Positions 28,589-35,782 of a DNA stretch of 64,000 nt are shown piece by piece. Made by a program: the position numbers and the translations under genes. Source of the DNA: Ruminococcus sp. (lineage in GTDB: Bacteria; Bacillota; Clostridia; Lachnospirales; Lachnospiraceae). A model generated the notes under the pieces. It was not told the DNA's origin and searched no databases. It was given only the letters and a program-made list of their open reading frames with translations. Within the stretch, counting starts at the first letter, position 1. Each line of letters opens with the position of its first letter. The stretch covers positions 1 to 64,000 of the forward strand of contig JAHHTL010000006.1 of NCBI GenBank assembly GCA_020024635.1, read 5' to 3'.

Positions 28589-28855
28589 CTACTCCAGTCC
28601 TGTTCCGTCATCAATGATTCCAACAATCGCTGCATCTACCGGTGTGTCTGGCATGCCAGATCCAATTCTGGCTGCACTCCCTTGTGCGACTAAAACAAAA
28701 TCTCCAATACCTGCACCAATTTTATCAATCGCAATGAGTTGTTTTGCGCCAGCTTGCATGTGTTCCAAAACATCCACAATCATAAATTTGTTGCCGACTA
28801 AATTTTCACATTTGCGTGTTGAAACAACACTTCCTTTTACTTTTCCTATGAGCAT
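28589..28855 (-). CDS. pduN: BMC vertex protein (EutN/CcmL/PduN family)
   Basis: An 88-residue pentameric shell protein that caps the microcompartment vertices. The N-terminal LIGKVKGSVVSTRKCENLVGN and the later GIGDFVLVAQGSAAR are family hallmarks. It is the only vertex protein in the locus, so all twelve corners of the shell would use it. AGGAGG lies a few bases before the ATG. A strong hairpin precedes it, after pduL. Confidence 0.95.
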   Translation of the reverse strand: MLIGKVKGSVVSTRKCENLVGNKFMIVDVLEHMQAGAKQLIAIDKIGAGIGDFVLVAQGSAARIGSGMPDTPVDAAIVGIIDDGTGLE

Positions 28856-28894
28856 TACACCCTCCTGTTGCGATTTTTCCTATTATATGGCTTA

Positions 28895-28935
28895 CTGACA
28901 CACCAATATTTCAGATGCAAATATCGGTGTGTCAG
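28895..28935 (-). other. 17-bp RNA hairpin between pduL and pduN
   Basis: Arms 28895-28911 and 28919-28935 pair over a 7-base loop. The only imperfection becomes a G-U pair in the minus-strand RNA but an A-C mismatch on the plus strand. No T-run follows, so it is not a normal terminator. It may set relative levels of the shell and enzyme genes by RNA processing or partial stopping. Confidence 0.65.
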
Positions 28936-28949
28936 TTTCCTTTTCAATC

Positions 28950-29597
28950 TTATTTTATTATTCTGACTGTGTCGCCTGTTGCAATTCTAGCTGCATTAGC
29001 CTCATCTGTATCAATATGCATTTCAAGAGTAAAACTATCATCTACACGTACTTGCACATGATTAAAAATTGTTCCTCTTTCATTATCTGCCTTCACAGAC
29101 ACAATCTGTCCATCTTTTACACCTGCTTCATTTGCATCTGCAGGTGACATATGGATATGTCTTTTTGCAATAATACACCCTTCATTTAGGTACAACGCTC
29201 CCTTAGGTCCTACAATTGCAATTGGGGAAGACCCTTCCACATTACCTGATTCTCTAATTGGGGCTTTTACACCAAGTTTAATCGAATCTGTTGCTGAAAT
29301 TTCAACCTGTGATTTGCTTCTTACAGGTCCTAAAATTCGAACATTTTCAATGGCTCTTAGTTTCACTCCAACAAGGGTAACCACTTCATTCGATGCGAAC
29401 TGACCACCCATTAACTCTTTTTTCTTTGTCAGCTGATAACCTGTTCCAAACAATACTTCAACATGCTCTTGTGTCAAATGAACGTGCCTTGCTGAAACAC
29501 CGATCGGAACCATATATCCGGATCCTTCCTCTGAACTTTTTTGCTTTTCAACTGCTTCTAATACCAATTTGGTAATTAATGCAATATTATTGTCCAT
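28950..29597 (-). CDS. pduL: Phosphate propanoyltransferase
   Basis: PduL converts propionyl-CoA to propionyl-phosphate, recycling CoA inside the shell. The product of about 215 residues has the two PduL metal-binding His segments, VSARHVHLTQEHVEVLFG and AKRHIHMSPADANEAGVKDG. The first 17 residues (MDNNIALITKLVLEAVE) form an amphipathic helix typical of an encapsulation peptide. I chose ATG 29597, preceded by GAGGAG. No propionate kinase gene is nearby, so propionyl-phosphate would leave the BMC and use a kinase encoded elsewhere. Confidence 0.95.
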   Translation of the reverse strand: MDNNIALITKLVLEAVEKQKSSEEGSGYMVPIGVSARHVHLTQEHVEVLFGTGYQLTKKKELMGGQFASNEVVTLVGVKLRAIENVRILGPVRSKSQVEISATDSIKLGVKAPIRESGNVEGSSPIAIVGPKGALYLNEGCIIAKRHIHMSPADANEAGVKDGQIVSVKADNERGTIFNHVQVRVDDSFTLEMHIDTDEANAARIATGDTVRIIK

Positions 29598-29670
29598 AAT
29601 AATTCTCCTCGTTTTCGAATACAGGAATGGCTTTCCGAAAAAGTCATTCACCGTCCCATAGGCTTATTCT

Positions 29671-29949
29671 TTATTTTATTGCCGGAAGAATCTTCTCTAC
29701 ATCTGTGTGTGGTCTTGGAATTACGTGTGTTGCTACTAATTCTCCAAGTCTTCCTGCTGCTTCTGCTCCAGATTCCACTGCAGACTTCACAGCTCCAACA
29801 TCTCCACGAACCATTACTGTTACAAGACCAGAACCAATTTTTTCTGTTCCTACTAAAACAACATTTGCTGCTTTAAGCATTGTATCTGCCGCTTCAACTG
29901 ATGCAACAAGACCTCTTGTTTCTACCATTCCTAATGCTTCCTGTGACAT
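29671..29949 (-). CDS. Probable short product of the same gene (92-aa BMC-H)
   Basis: Initiation at ATG 29949 would give MSQEALGMVETRGLVASVEA and onward, a normal-length PduA/EutM-like hexamer subunit. The in-frame codons for KEEKR supply the AAGGAGGAAAAAAGA ribosome site just before the start. This is a predicted alternative product, not a separate gene. Confidence 0.6.
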   Translation of the reverse strand: MSQEALGMVETRGLVASVEAADTMLKAANVVLVGTEKIGSGLVTVMVRGDVGAVKSAVESGAEAAGRLGELVATHVIPRPHTDVEKILPAIK

Positions 29950-30195
29950 TCTTTTTTCCTCCTTATATTGAATAACCTCTTCAACCTTCTCTACTTGCTG
30001 AGCCGCTTTTTTCACCCTTTGAACGGTCCTTGCTGGCGACTTAGCAGTTGTTGTTTTTTTAGTGGATGAAGCTTTTGCAGTGCTGTTAGTTTTTTTTGAT
30101 GTACTCCTTCTAGCAGTGCTTTTTTTTGCTTCCCCAGAGGATTTTACAGAGTCTGGGGCTTCATTTCCATCTACTGTTTTTTTATCTTCTGCCAT
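29671..30195 (-). CDS. BMC-H shell protein with basic N-terminal extension and internal start
   Basis: The full frame gives 174 residues. Residues 83-174 are a standard PduA-type BMC-H domain with the KIGSG pore loop. Residues 1-82 are rich in Lys, Ser, Thr and Ala (for example AKKSTARRSTSKK), likely disordered up to a helix near 55-82. Two starts each have AGGAGG. ATG 30195 has it at 30208-30203, spacing seven. Internal ATG 29949 has it at 29963-29958, spacing eight. The gene may therefore make a long and a short product, as pduB/pduB' does, but here on a BMC-H. The short domain is nearly identical to the 30561-30836 protein. The role of the extension is unknown. Confidence 0.9.
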   Translation of the reverse strand: MAEDKKTVDGNEAPDSVKSSGEAKKSTARRSTSKKTNSTAKASSTKKTTTAKSPARTVQRVKKAAQQVEKVEEVIQYKEEKRMSQEALGMVETRGLVASVEAADTMLKAANVVLVGTEKIGSGLVTVMVRGDVGAVKSAVESGAEAAGRLGELVATHVIPRPHTDVEKILPAIK

Positions 30196-30206
30196 TTCAC
30201 TGCCTC

Positions 30207-30491
30207 CTAACTTACACGGTTTACACTCTTATTTACAAGCTTAATAATTTCTTCATGGGGACTGGCTATTACCACATGTGCAACTGGTTTTTTAATCCCA
30301 TTTTCTGCCGCTGCTTCTATCGCCTGGGTAACAGCCGAAACATCTCCACGAATAATAATCGTAACAAGCCTTCCACCTAATTTTTTCTCCCACGTAACCA
30401 TCTGTACATCGGCCGTTTTACACATAATATCAACGGCTACAATGCCAGCTGTTACACTTGGAATCTCAAAAAAACCATATGCTTGTCCCAT
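30207..30491 (-). CDS. BMC-H shell protein (94 aa)
   Basis: A single BMC domain starting MGQAYGFFEIPSVTAGIVAVD. The pore-loop region reads KKLGGRLVTIIIRGDVSAV rather than the KIGSG of PduA, so its pore is likely to differ in size or charge. It also has a Cys in IMCKTADVQ. It ends 11 bases before the extended BMC-H start, with the stop codon inside that gene's ribosome site, so the two are translationally coupled. It probably forms hexamers mixed into the shell facets. Confidence 0.92.
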   Translation of the reverse strand: MGQAYGFFEIPSVTAGIVAVDIMCKTADVQMVTWEKKLGGRLVTIIIRGDVSAVTQAIEAAAENGIKKPVAHVVIASPHEEIIKLVNKSVNRVS

Positions 30492-30560
30492 GAGACTGCT
30501 CCTTTACCTTTTCCTTCGACCGACTTCTTCTCTGGGAAGATACGCAGTCATCTTTCTTTC

Positions 30561-30836
30561 CTATACTGTAGGAAGAATTTTTTCTACATCGTTGTGTGGT
30601 CTTGGAATTACATGTGTTGCTACTAATTCTCCAAGTCTTCCTGCTGCATCAGCTCCTGTTTCAACTGCTGCTTTTACAGCTCCAACGTCTCCACGAACCA
30701 TTACTGTTACAAGACCAGAACCAATTTTCTCTGTTCCTACTAATGTAACTTCTGCTGCTTTTGTCATTGCATCTGCAGCTTCGATTGCTGCTGTAAGTCC
30801 TCTTGTTTCTACCATTCCTAATGCCTGCTGTGCCAT
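30561..30836 (-). CDS. Major BMC-H shell protein (PduA/EutM-like)
   Basis: A 91-residue canonical hexameric shell protein: MAQQALGMVETRGLTAAIEA at the start, then GTEKIGSGLVTVMVRGDVG with the KIGSG pore, and VIPRPHNDVEKILP near the end. It is likely the main facet tile and the path for propanediol and propionate. The protein and DNA closely match the C-terminal domain of the gene at 29671, indicating a recent duplication or gene conversion. AGGAGG precedes the ATG. Confidence 0.96.
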   Translation of the reverse strand: MAQQALGMVETRGLTAAIEAADAMTKAAEVTLVGTEKIGSGLVTVMVRGDVGAVKAAVETGADAAGRLGELVATHVIPRPHNDVEKILPTV

Positions 30837-30884
30837 AATTTATTTCCTCCTAAACTTTTCTACCATTTATTTTTTATTCTTTTA

Positions 30885-31199
30885 CTATTTTTTATCGAAA
30901 GCGCTGATTTTCAGCATTTTTTCTGTATCCTCTGTTGGTCTTGCAATGCTATATTCGTTAACTACACCCGCAAGCTCATTGGCTCTTCTTCTGGCTGCAT
31001 CCATAGCTGCTTCTACATCCGCTACGCTTCCGCGGAACTTCACCATTACGATCAGAGGTACTGGTAAATCATCGGCGTTTGCCGGTTTATTTTTGTCAAA
31101 GTCTTCCAGTGTTACGTTGCCTGCCTTACAGCCTGCATCGGCTGCTGCAAACGCCGTAGCAAGACCGAAGACCTCCAACATGCCTACTGCTTCTTTCAT
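30885..31199 (-). CDS. BMC-H shell protein with enlarged pore-loop insert
   Basis: A BMC-domain protein of about 104 residues (MKEAVGMLEVFGLATAFAAA). Between the first helix and the central strand it has a longer, charged loop (FDKNKPANADDLPVPL) where typical proteins have a short Gly-rich pore loop. An Arg-rich helix (DAARRRANEL) follows. This suggests an altered pore or edge. GGAG nine bases before ATG 31199 supports this start; ATG 31214 in frame is also possible. It is the first shell gene after the enzyme genes. Confidence 0.88.
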   Translation of the reverse strand: MKEAVGMLEVFGLATAFAAADAGCKAGNVTLEDFDKNKPANADDLPVPLIVMVKFRGSVADVEAAMDAARRRANELAGVVNEYSIARPTEDTEKMLKISAFDKK

Positions 31200-31239
31200 A
31201 ACACTTTTCTCCATCTCGCCCTTTTATACGGCTAATGTT

Positions 31240-32445
31240 TTATTTGTTTACAATTGCGATCTTAAGCCCTTCCATCTTCAAGTTTGTCTCAAGCGCATCA
31301 TTAATCTGCTCAAGTGGGAACTCATGTGTGATCAGTTCGTCAATTGGAAGACCAATTGCTTTTGCTCTCTTAAGGAAATCAAATGTTGTTGCATAATCCC
31401 TAAGTGTATATACCCATGATCCAACAAGTGTGATTTCTTTTGAACAAAGGTCAAAGTGTGGGTTAATCTTCGCATCTCCACCATTGATGAAGAATCCAAG
31501 TTCACAAAGTCCTCCACCATTTCTGATGAATTTATAGATGTTTGCATGAGCAACTGGGGAACCTGTACACTGGAATGCAAAGTCTGCCTCGTATCCATCG
31601 AATGCATCTTTTACACCCTGTGTAAGTGCTTCAATTCCGTTGAACTGTGTAAAGTTAACAGATCTTTCAGCTCCAAGCTTCTTTGCAAATGCAAGTCTAT
31701 TTTCATCACCGTCTACTGCAACGATATTTTCAATTCCCATTGTACGAAGTACTGCGATACAAATTAATCCGATCGGTCCACAACCTTGAACAACAACTCT
31801 GCTGTTAAATCTTAAAATTCCTGTTGTTTTTGCTCTTTCAACCGCATGGATTAAAACTGCACATGGCTCAATTAATATTCTAGATTTTAAATCAAGATCA
31901 CTTACATTGAAAACGGTAGATCCCTCACGAACAAGAATATAATCAGAGAACCATCCATTTAGATGAATTTCATCATCTGGAAGAAGTCCATATACATCTG
32001 CTCCGCCAACGTTCTGTTTGTTGAGGTCGAACATAGTGATATCCGGATTGTCTTTAAAGATCATACAGGTTACAACTTTATCGCCAACTTTAAGCGCTTT
32101 TCCGGCACTGTCAACCTTCACATTTTTACCCATTTTTACGATCTCACCAGTTCCTTCATGACCAAGTGCTACTGGAATTAATCCGAATGGATCATTTTTG
32201 TATTCATGTGCGTCTGTTCCACAAACTCCACATCCTTCTACTTTTACAAGGATATCTCCATCACCAACTTCTGGCATTGGGAATTCTTTAACTTCGAATT
32301 TCTTTAATCCTGTTAACATAGCTACATGTGCTTTTTCTGGAATCGCACCGTTTGATTTATTTGTTGCAGAAGCGTTGTTTTTGTCTAACATGCTTTCAAG
32401 TACCTGTTTTACAACAGCTTCTACACTTGCAGAATTCATTTCCAT
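31240..32445 (-). CDS. Zinc-type alcohol dehydrogenase with encapsulation helix, probable lactaldehyde reductase
   Basis: This 401-residue MDR dehydrogenase has an added N-terminal amphipathic helix (SVEAVVKQVLESMLDK, residues 7-22) and a linker. The catalytic domain follows. Zn ligands are likely in GCGVCGTD (Cys75) and GHEGTGE (His96), and the NAD fold is at VVQGCGPIGLICIA. The usual four-Cys structural-zinc lobe is absent; that region reads FKDNPDITMFDLNKQNVGG. The aldolase upstream makes lactaldehyde, so reduction to 1,2-propanediol inside the BMC is the likely job. A different alcohol product cannot be excluded. Confidence 0.85.
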   Translation of the reverse strand: MEMNSASVEAVVKQVLESMLDKNNASATNKSNGAIPEKAHVAMLTGLKKFEVKEFPMPEVGDGDILVKVEGCGVCGTDAHEYKNDPFGLIPVALGHEGTGEIVKMGKNVKVDSAGKALKVGDKVVTCMIFKDNPDITMFDLNKQNVGGADVYGLLPDDEIHLNGWFSDYILVREGSTVFNVSDLDLKSRILIEPCAVLIHAVERAKTTGILRFNSRVVVQGCGPIGLICIAVLRTMGIENIVAVDGDENRLAFAKKLGAERSVNFTQFNGIEALTQGVKDAFDGYEADFAFQCTGSPVAHANIYKFIRNGGGLCELGFFINGGDAKINPHFDLCSKEITLVGSWVYTLRDYATTFDFLKRAKAIGLPIDELITHEFPLEQINDALETNLKMEGLKIAIVNK

Positions 32446-32461
32446 TTTATATCCTCCTGTT

Positions 32462-33850
32462 TTAGCGAATAGACAAACTCTCTGTCATTACGCAACGTCT
32501 TCTCTTTGTGAATGTGCTTGCACTTGTAAGTCCCTCACCGGTTCTGCTGGCAATTGTAAAGGTGCAAAATCCTTCGCCGCCAAATCCAAGTGCTGCATAA
32601 GATGGTCCGTTTTTAACAAGAATTGCGGTATCTATTGCTCTTGCATATTTTGTGATGTTGTCTACATTTTTTGAATGGATATGAGCAGAATGTCTATTTC
32701 CATGCTCAAGCCATACAGCCTGTTCCACCGCATCATCAAAATCTTTTGCTCTTACAACTCCTAAAATAGGCATCATAAGTTCTTCTGCGATCAATGGATG
32801 TTCCTTTGGTCCCTCAAATGTAATACATCTGATATTATCCGGAACAGTTACACCGATCATACCAAGTAATGTTTTTGCGTCTCTACCAACACATTTTCTA
32901 TTTAATTTTCCATCTTTAAGTACAACGGAAATCAATGCTTCTTGCTCTTCTTTTGATGCCAGATAACATCCTTGATCAGCCACCATATAGTGCATCAGTT
33001 CGTCTACAACAGAATCCACAGCAACGATCTCTTTTTCTGCAATGCATGGAAGATTGTTATCGAATGTACATCCGTTCACAATGTCTTCCGCTGCTTTGCG
33101 AAGATCTGCAGTTTCATCTACAAGTGCTGGCGGATTTCCTGCCCCTGCACCAATTCCTCTCTTTCCAGAAGAAAGAACTGCTGTCACAACTCCCGGACCA
33201 CCTGTAGCGGCAATCAACGGAATATCCTTGTGTTTCATCATGGTATCACTTGTCGCAAGTGTTGGTTTTTCAACGGTACATGCAATATTATCTGGTCCTC
33301 CAACTTCGATGGAAGCTTCGTTCAACAGATTCACTGCATAGATTGATGTTTTAATTGCGGCAGGATGTGGATTGAATACCACCGTATTTCCACCGGCAAG
33401 CATACCGATTGTGTTGCAAAGAACAGTCTCACTTGGATTCGTACATGGTGTGATCGCACCAATAACTCCAAATGGTCCCATTTCAATCAATGTAAGTCCT
33501 TTGTCTCCAGACCATGCAGTTGTTGAAATATCCTCTGTTCCCGGAGTTTTCTCTGCCACAAGAACATGTTTTAAAATCTTATGTCCTACATTTCCCATGC
33601 CGGTTTCTTCTACACCCATTCGTGCGAGAATCTCAGCATTTTCAATGATTTTCTTTCTAATATTAGAGATAATCTTTTCTCTTACGTCCATAGACAATCT
33701 TGCAACAATTTTTTGTGATTTTTTTGCTGCTTCAATTGCTTCGTTCATATCCTTAAATACGCCGTGATTCTTGGATACATCTGATGTAATTGCCATCTTA
33801 GCCATTACTTCTTGAACGATTTCCTGAACCATCTGTTCATTTACAGACAT
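32462..33850 (-). CDS. pduP: CoA-acylating propionaldehyde dehydrogenase
   Basis: This enzyme of about 462 residues oxidises propanal to propionyl-CoA. The N-terminal 18 residues (VNEQMVQEIVQEVMAKM) form an encapsulation helix, followed by a linker and the aldehyde dehydrogenase fold. The catalytic Cys is in FDNNLPCIAEKE near residue 268. GPFGVIGAITPCTNPSET and GAGAGNPPALVD are typical of PduP/EutE. I chose ATG 33850, nine bases after GGAGG. The start overlaps the end of the upstream GlcG-like gene by 14 bases. Confidence 0.95.
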   Translation of the reverse strand: MSVNEQMVQEIVQEVMAKMAITSDVSKNHGVFKDMNEAIEAAKKSQKIVARLSMDVREKIISNIRKKIIENAEILARMGVEETGMGNVGHKILKHVLVAEKTPGTEDISTTAWSGDKGLTLIEMGPFGVIGAITPCTNPSETVLCNTIGMLAGGNTVVFNPHPAAIKTSIYAVNLLNEASIEVGGPDNIACTVEKPTLATSDTMMKHKDIPLIAATGGPGVVTAVLSSGKRGIGAGAGNPPALVDETADLRKAAEDIVNGCTFDNNLPCIAEKEIVAVDSVVDELMHYMVADQGCYLASKEEQEALISVVLKDGKLNRKCVGRDAKTLLGMIGVTVPDNIRCITFEGPKEHPLIAEELMMPILGVVRAKDFDDAVEQAVWLEHGNRHSAHIHSKNVDNITKYARAIDTAILVKNGPSYAALGFGGEGFCTFTIASRTGEGLTSASTFTKRRRCVMTESLSIR

Positions 33851-34352
33851 TTGCCAATACCTCCTCGAAAACTTTTTTGCCGTAAGCTGCAAGTGCCGTA
33901 TCTTCTACTGCCGTACCACCGCTTACTCCCAATGCTCCGACGATTTTTCCTTCTACTACTAACGGCTCTCCACCGCCAAAAATAACAATGTTGCCGTCAT
34001 TTGTAAACTGAATTCCATATAAGGACTGTCCTGGCTGACTTAAATGGCTAAGTTGCTCAGTTGACATCTTAAGGCTTGCCGAAGTAAATGTTTTTTTCAA
34101 TGCAATGTCATAGCTCGCTATAAATGCATCATCCATGCATTGTACTGAGACAGGTCTTCCTGACTGATCAGAAACAGCAACTACCGCACGAACTCCCATT
34201 CTGGCAGCTTCTTCTTTCACTTTTTCAATCAGGCGATTTGCAAGTGCAAGTGTCATATGATCCATTACTTCCTTCTCACCAACCGAAGATACTGTTTCTT
34301 TCATCTGGTTTAAAACCGCTGAAACGGTCTTTCTAATTTCCTGTTCATTCAT
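33837..34352 (-). CDS. GlcG/HbpS-family protein (PduO C-terminal-like)
   Basis: This 171-residue protein belongs to the heme-degrading/GlcG family, which also forms the C-terminal half of PduO. Core motifs include ALANRLIEKVKEEAARMGVRA, VSVQCMDDAFIASYDIALKK and FGGGEPLVVEGKIVGALGVSGGT. The N-terminal helix (EQEIRKTVSAVLNQMKE) resembles an encapsulation peptide. No ATP:cobalamin adenosyltransferase domain is present, in line with a B12-independent pathway. Its exact role in BMCs (flavin, heme or cobamide binding) is unsettled. Confidence 0.87.
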   Translation of the reverse strand: MNEQEIRKTVSAVLNQMKETVSSVGEKEVMDHMTLALANRLIEKVKEEAARMGVRAVVAVSDQSGRPVSVQCMDDAFIASYDIALKKTFTSASLKMSTEQLSHLSQPGQSLYGIQFTNDGNIVIFGGGEPLVVEGKIVGALGVSGGTAVEDTALAAYGKKVFEEVLANVCK

Positions 34353-34370
34353 AGCAGTCTCCCATGGAAA

Positions 34371-35135
34371 TTACATTCCTAATTGTTCCATAACTTTCTT
34401 TGTGATAGAAGCAACAAGATCTGCATCTGGTGTATTGTTTGCTGCTGTAGCTTTTGCCACTCCCTTGTTTGTTGCTGGGTGTTTTCCTGGAAGTCCCATG
34501 TTTCTTCTGATGTCATATAATTTATCCATCTGCTCTTTTGTGAACTGCTGTGGTGTTCCAATCATGTGTGACTGGTAAAGCAATTGAGCATAGAACTCTA
34601 AGGATTCCATTTTGTGGTATGCACTAAGAAGTGTATCGGAATATGCAAGTGCTCCGTGATTTTCAAGAAGAACTGCGTCAACTTGCTGTAAGTACTCTGA
34701 TACTGCATCTGGAATTTCCATTGTAGATGGTGTTCCATATCTAGCAACTGGTACAAGACCTAATGCGATTACAGCTTCTGGCATAATTGCTTCTGTAAGA
34801 GGTTTTCCACAAATTGCAAATGTTGTAGCGTAAAGTGGATGTGCATGAACAACAGAATTAACGTCTGGTCTTTCTTTGTATACACGCATATGCATTTTAA
34901 TTTCAGATGATGGTCTAAATCCTTTGTTTGCCTGGATAAGATTTCCTTCTGCATCTACTTTACAAATGTACTCTGGTGTCATAAATCCTTTGCTTACACC
35001 TGTTGGTGTGCACAAGAACTCATTATCGTTAAGTTTTACTGAGAAGTTACCATCGTTCGCTGCAACCATTCCACGGTTGTAAACTCTTTTTCCTATCTCG
35101 CACATCTCTTTTTTAATTTCGTATTCGTTTTGCAT
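34371..35135 (-). CDS. L-fuculose-1-phosphate aldolase (class II) with C-terminal encapsulation peptide
   Basis: This 254-residue Zn aldolase splits L-fuculose-1-phosphate (possibly also rhamnulose-1-phosphate) into DHAP and L-lactaldehyde. Zn ligands are in VVHAHPLYAT (two His near 94-96) and ENHGALA near 156, with the family Glu in PSSEIKMHMR. After a Thr/Ala/Asn-rich linker, the last 18 residues (DADLVASITKKVMEQLGM) form an amphipathic helix of encapsulation type. This places the aldolase inside the shell and ties the fuc operon to the BMC. AGGAGG precedes the ATG, and a good promoter lies upstream. Confidence 0.93.
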   Translation of the reverse strand: MQNEYEIKKEMCEIGKRVYNRGMVAANDGNFSVKLNDNEFLCTPTGVSKGFMTPEYICKVDAEGNLIQANKGFRPSSEIKMHMRVYKERPDVNSVVHAHPLYATTFAICGKPLTEAIMPEAVIALGLVPVARYGTPSTMEIPDAVSEYLQQVDAVLLENHGALAYSDTLLSAYHKMESLEFYAQLLYQSHMIGTPQQFTKEQMDKLYDIRRNMGLPGKHPATNKGVAKATAANNTPDADLVASITKKVMEQLGM

Positions 35136-35207
35136 CCTTTTTTCCTCCTTGGATAATTGAAAACAAAAAACTTCATCGTATTTTTGTTTTATGTTGTTTC
35201 TATTTCG

Positions 35208-35236
35208 ATATTACCATATAAACCCACATCAGTCAA
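35208..35236 (-). promoter_or_regulatory. Internal promoter for the aldolase-to-pduQ part of the BMC operon
   Basis: On the minus strand TTGACT (35236-35231) and TAATAT (35213-35208) are 17 bases apart, between pduV and the aldolase gene. Just downstream, plus-strand bases 35184-35199 carry TTGTTTTATGTTGTTT. That matches the element near the first BMC promoter at 14 of 16 bases. Confidence 0.7.
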
Positions 35237-35738
35237 CTTTTATTGTTGTTGTTTTTGTTGTATTTTGCTGTGTTTTTTCTTGCTTTTCTGTTTCCCACGG
35301 GAGAACATCTCCATCTTCCTTTAGGAATTCAAGAATTTCTGCAATTCCCTCGCCTTTTTTGGAATCCACATAGAAAATATTCTTGCATCCAGCTAATCTT
35401 AACCACCTTGCAGCCCGCTCTACATTTGCCTTCTTATCGTGAATTTTGGTCACAATTCCTATTACTTCTCTATTGCACATTGCCGTACTACATGGCGGAT
35501 ATAAAGAATAGGGTTCCGTGGAAGACATCAGCATTCCAACAACATCTGCTTCATAAGCATAAAGCGCAAGTGCGTATCCTAGATTTTTTGTCTGTGCATA
35601 CTCTCCTGGCGTGTCTATGATCACATCGAAATGATTTACATATTGGGTCTTGTGATATTGTATTTTCTCCCCTTTTAATGCCTGTGTCAATGTGGTTTTT
35701 CCACATTCACTCCTGCCTACCAGTACAATCTTCTTCAT
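35229..35738 (-). CDS. pduV: EutP/PduV-family small GTPase
   Basis: This 169-residue protein has the P-loop GRSECGKTTL at residues 7-16, a DTPGEYAQT switch-like motif near residue 42, and a degenerate guanine-specificity region (GIVTKIHD). In Salmonella, PduV associates with the outside of the BMC and affects its movement. The C-terminal tail is rich in Lys/Thr/Gln (TQQNTTKTTTIKVD). Its DNA also overlaps the region just upstream of the internal promoter, so codon choice there may partly serve regulation. Confidence 0.9.
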   Translation of the reverse strand: MKKIVLVGRSECGKTTLTQALKGEKIQYHKTQYVNHFDVIIDTPGEYAQTKNLGYALALYAYEADVVGMLMSSTEPYSLYPPCSTAMCNREVIGIVTKIHDKKANVERAARWLRLAGCKNIFYVDSKKGEGIAEILEFLKEDGDVLPWETEKQEKTQQNTTKTTTIKVD

Positions 35739-35782
35739 ATTTCTGCCTCCTCATCAGGATATCCTTAATATCCTGACGGTCT

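Noticed and set aside
30442..31419. A 325-codon plus-strand open frame opposite the BMC-H genes
   Set aside because: It is antisense to three clear shell genes, has no ribosome site and gives a low-complexity Ser/Ala/Thr-rich protein. It is open only because of codon bias in the BMC genes.
35240..35290. GTTGTTGTTTTTGTTG stretch as a microsatellite or CRISPR-like repeat
   Set aside because: It encodes the Thr/Gln/Lys-rich tail of PduV and is too short and irregular for an array. It may still overlap a control region.
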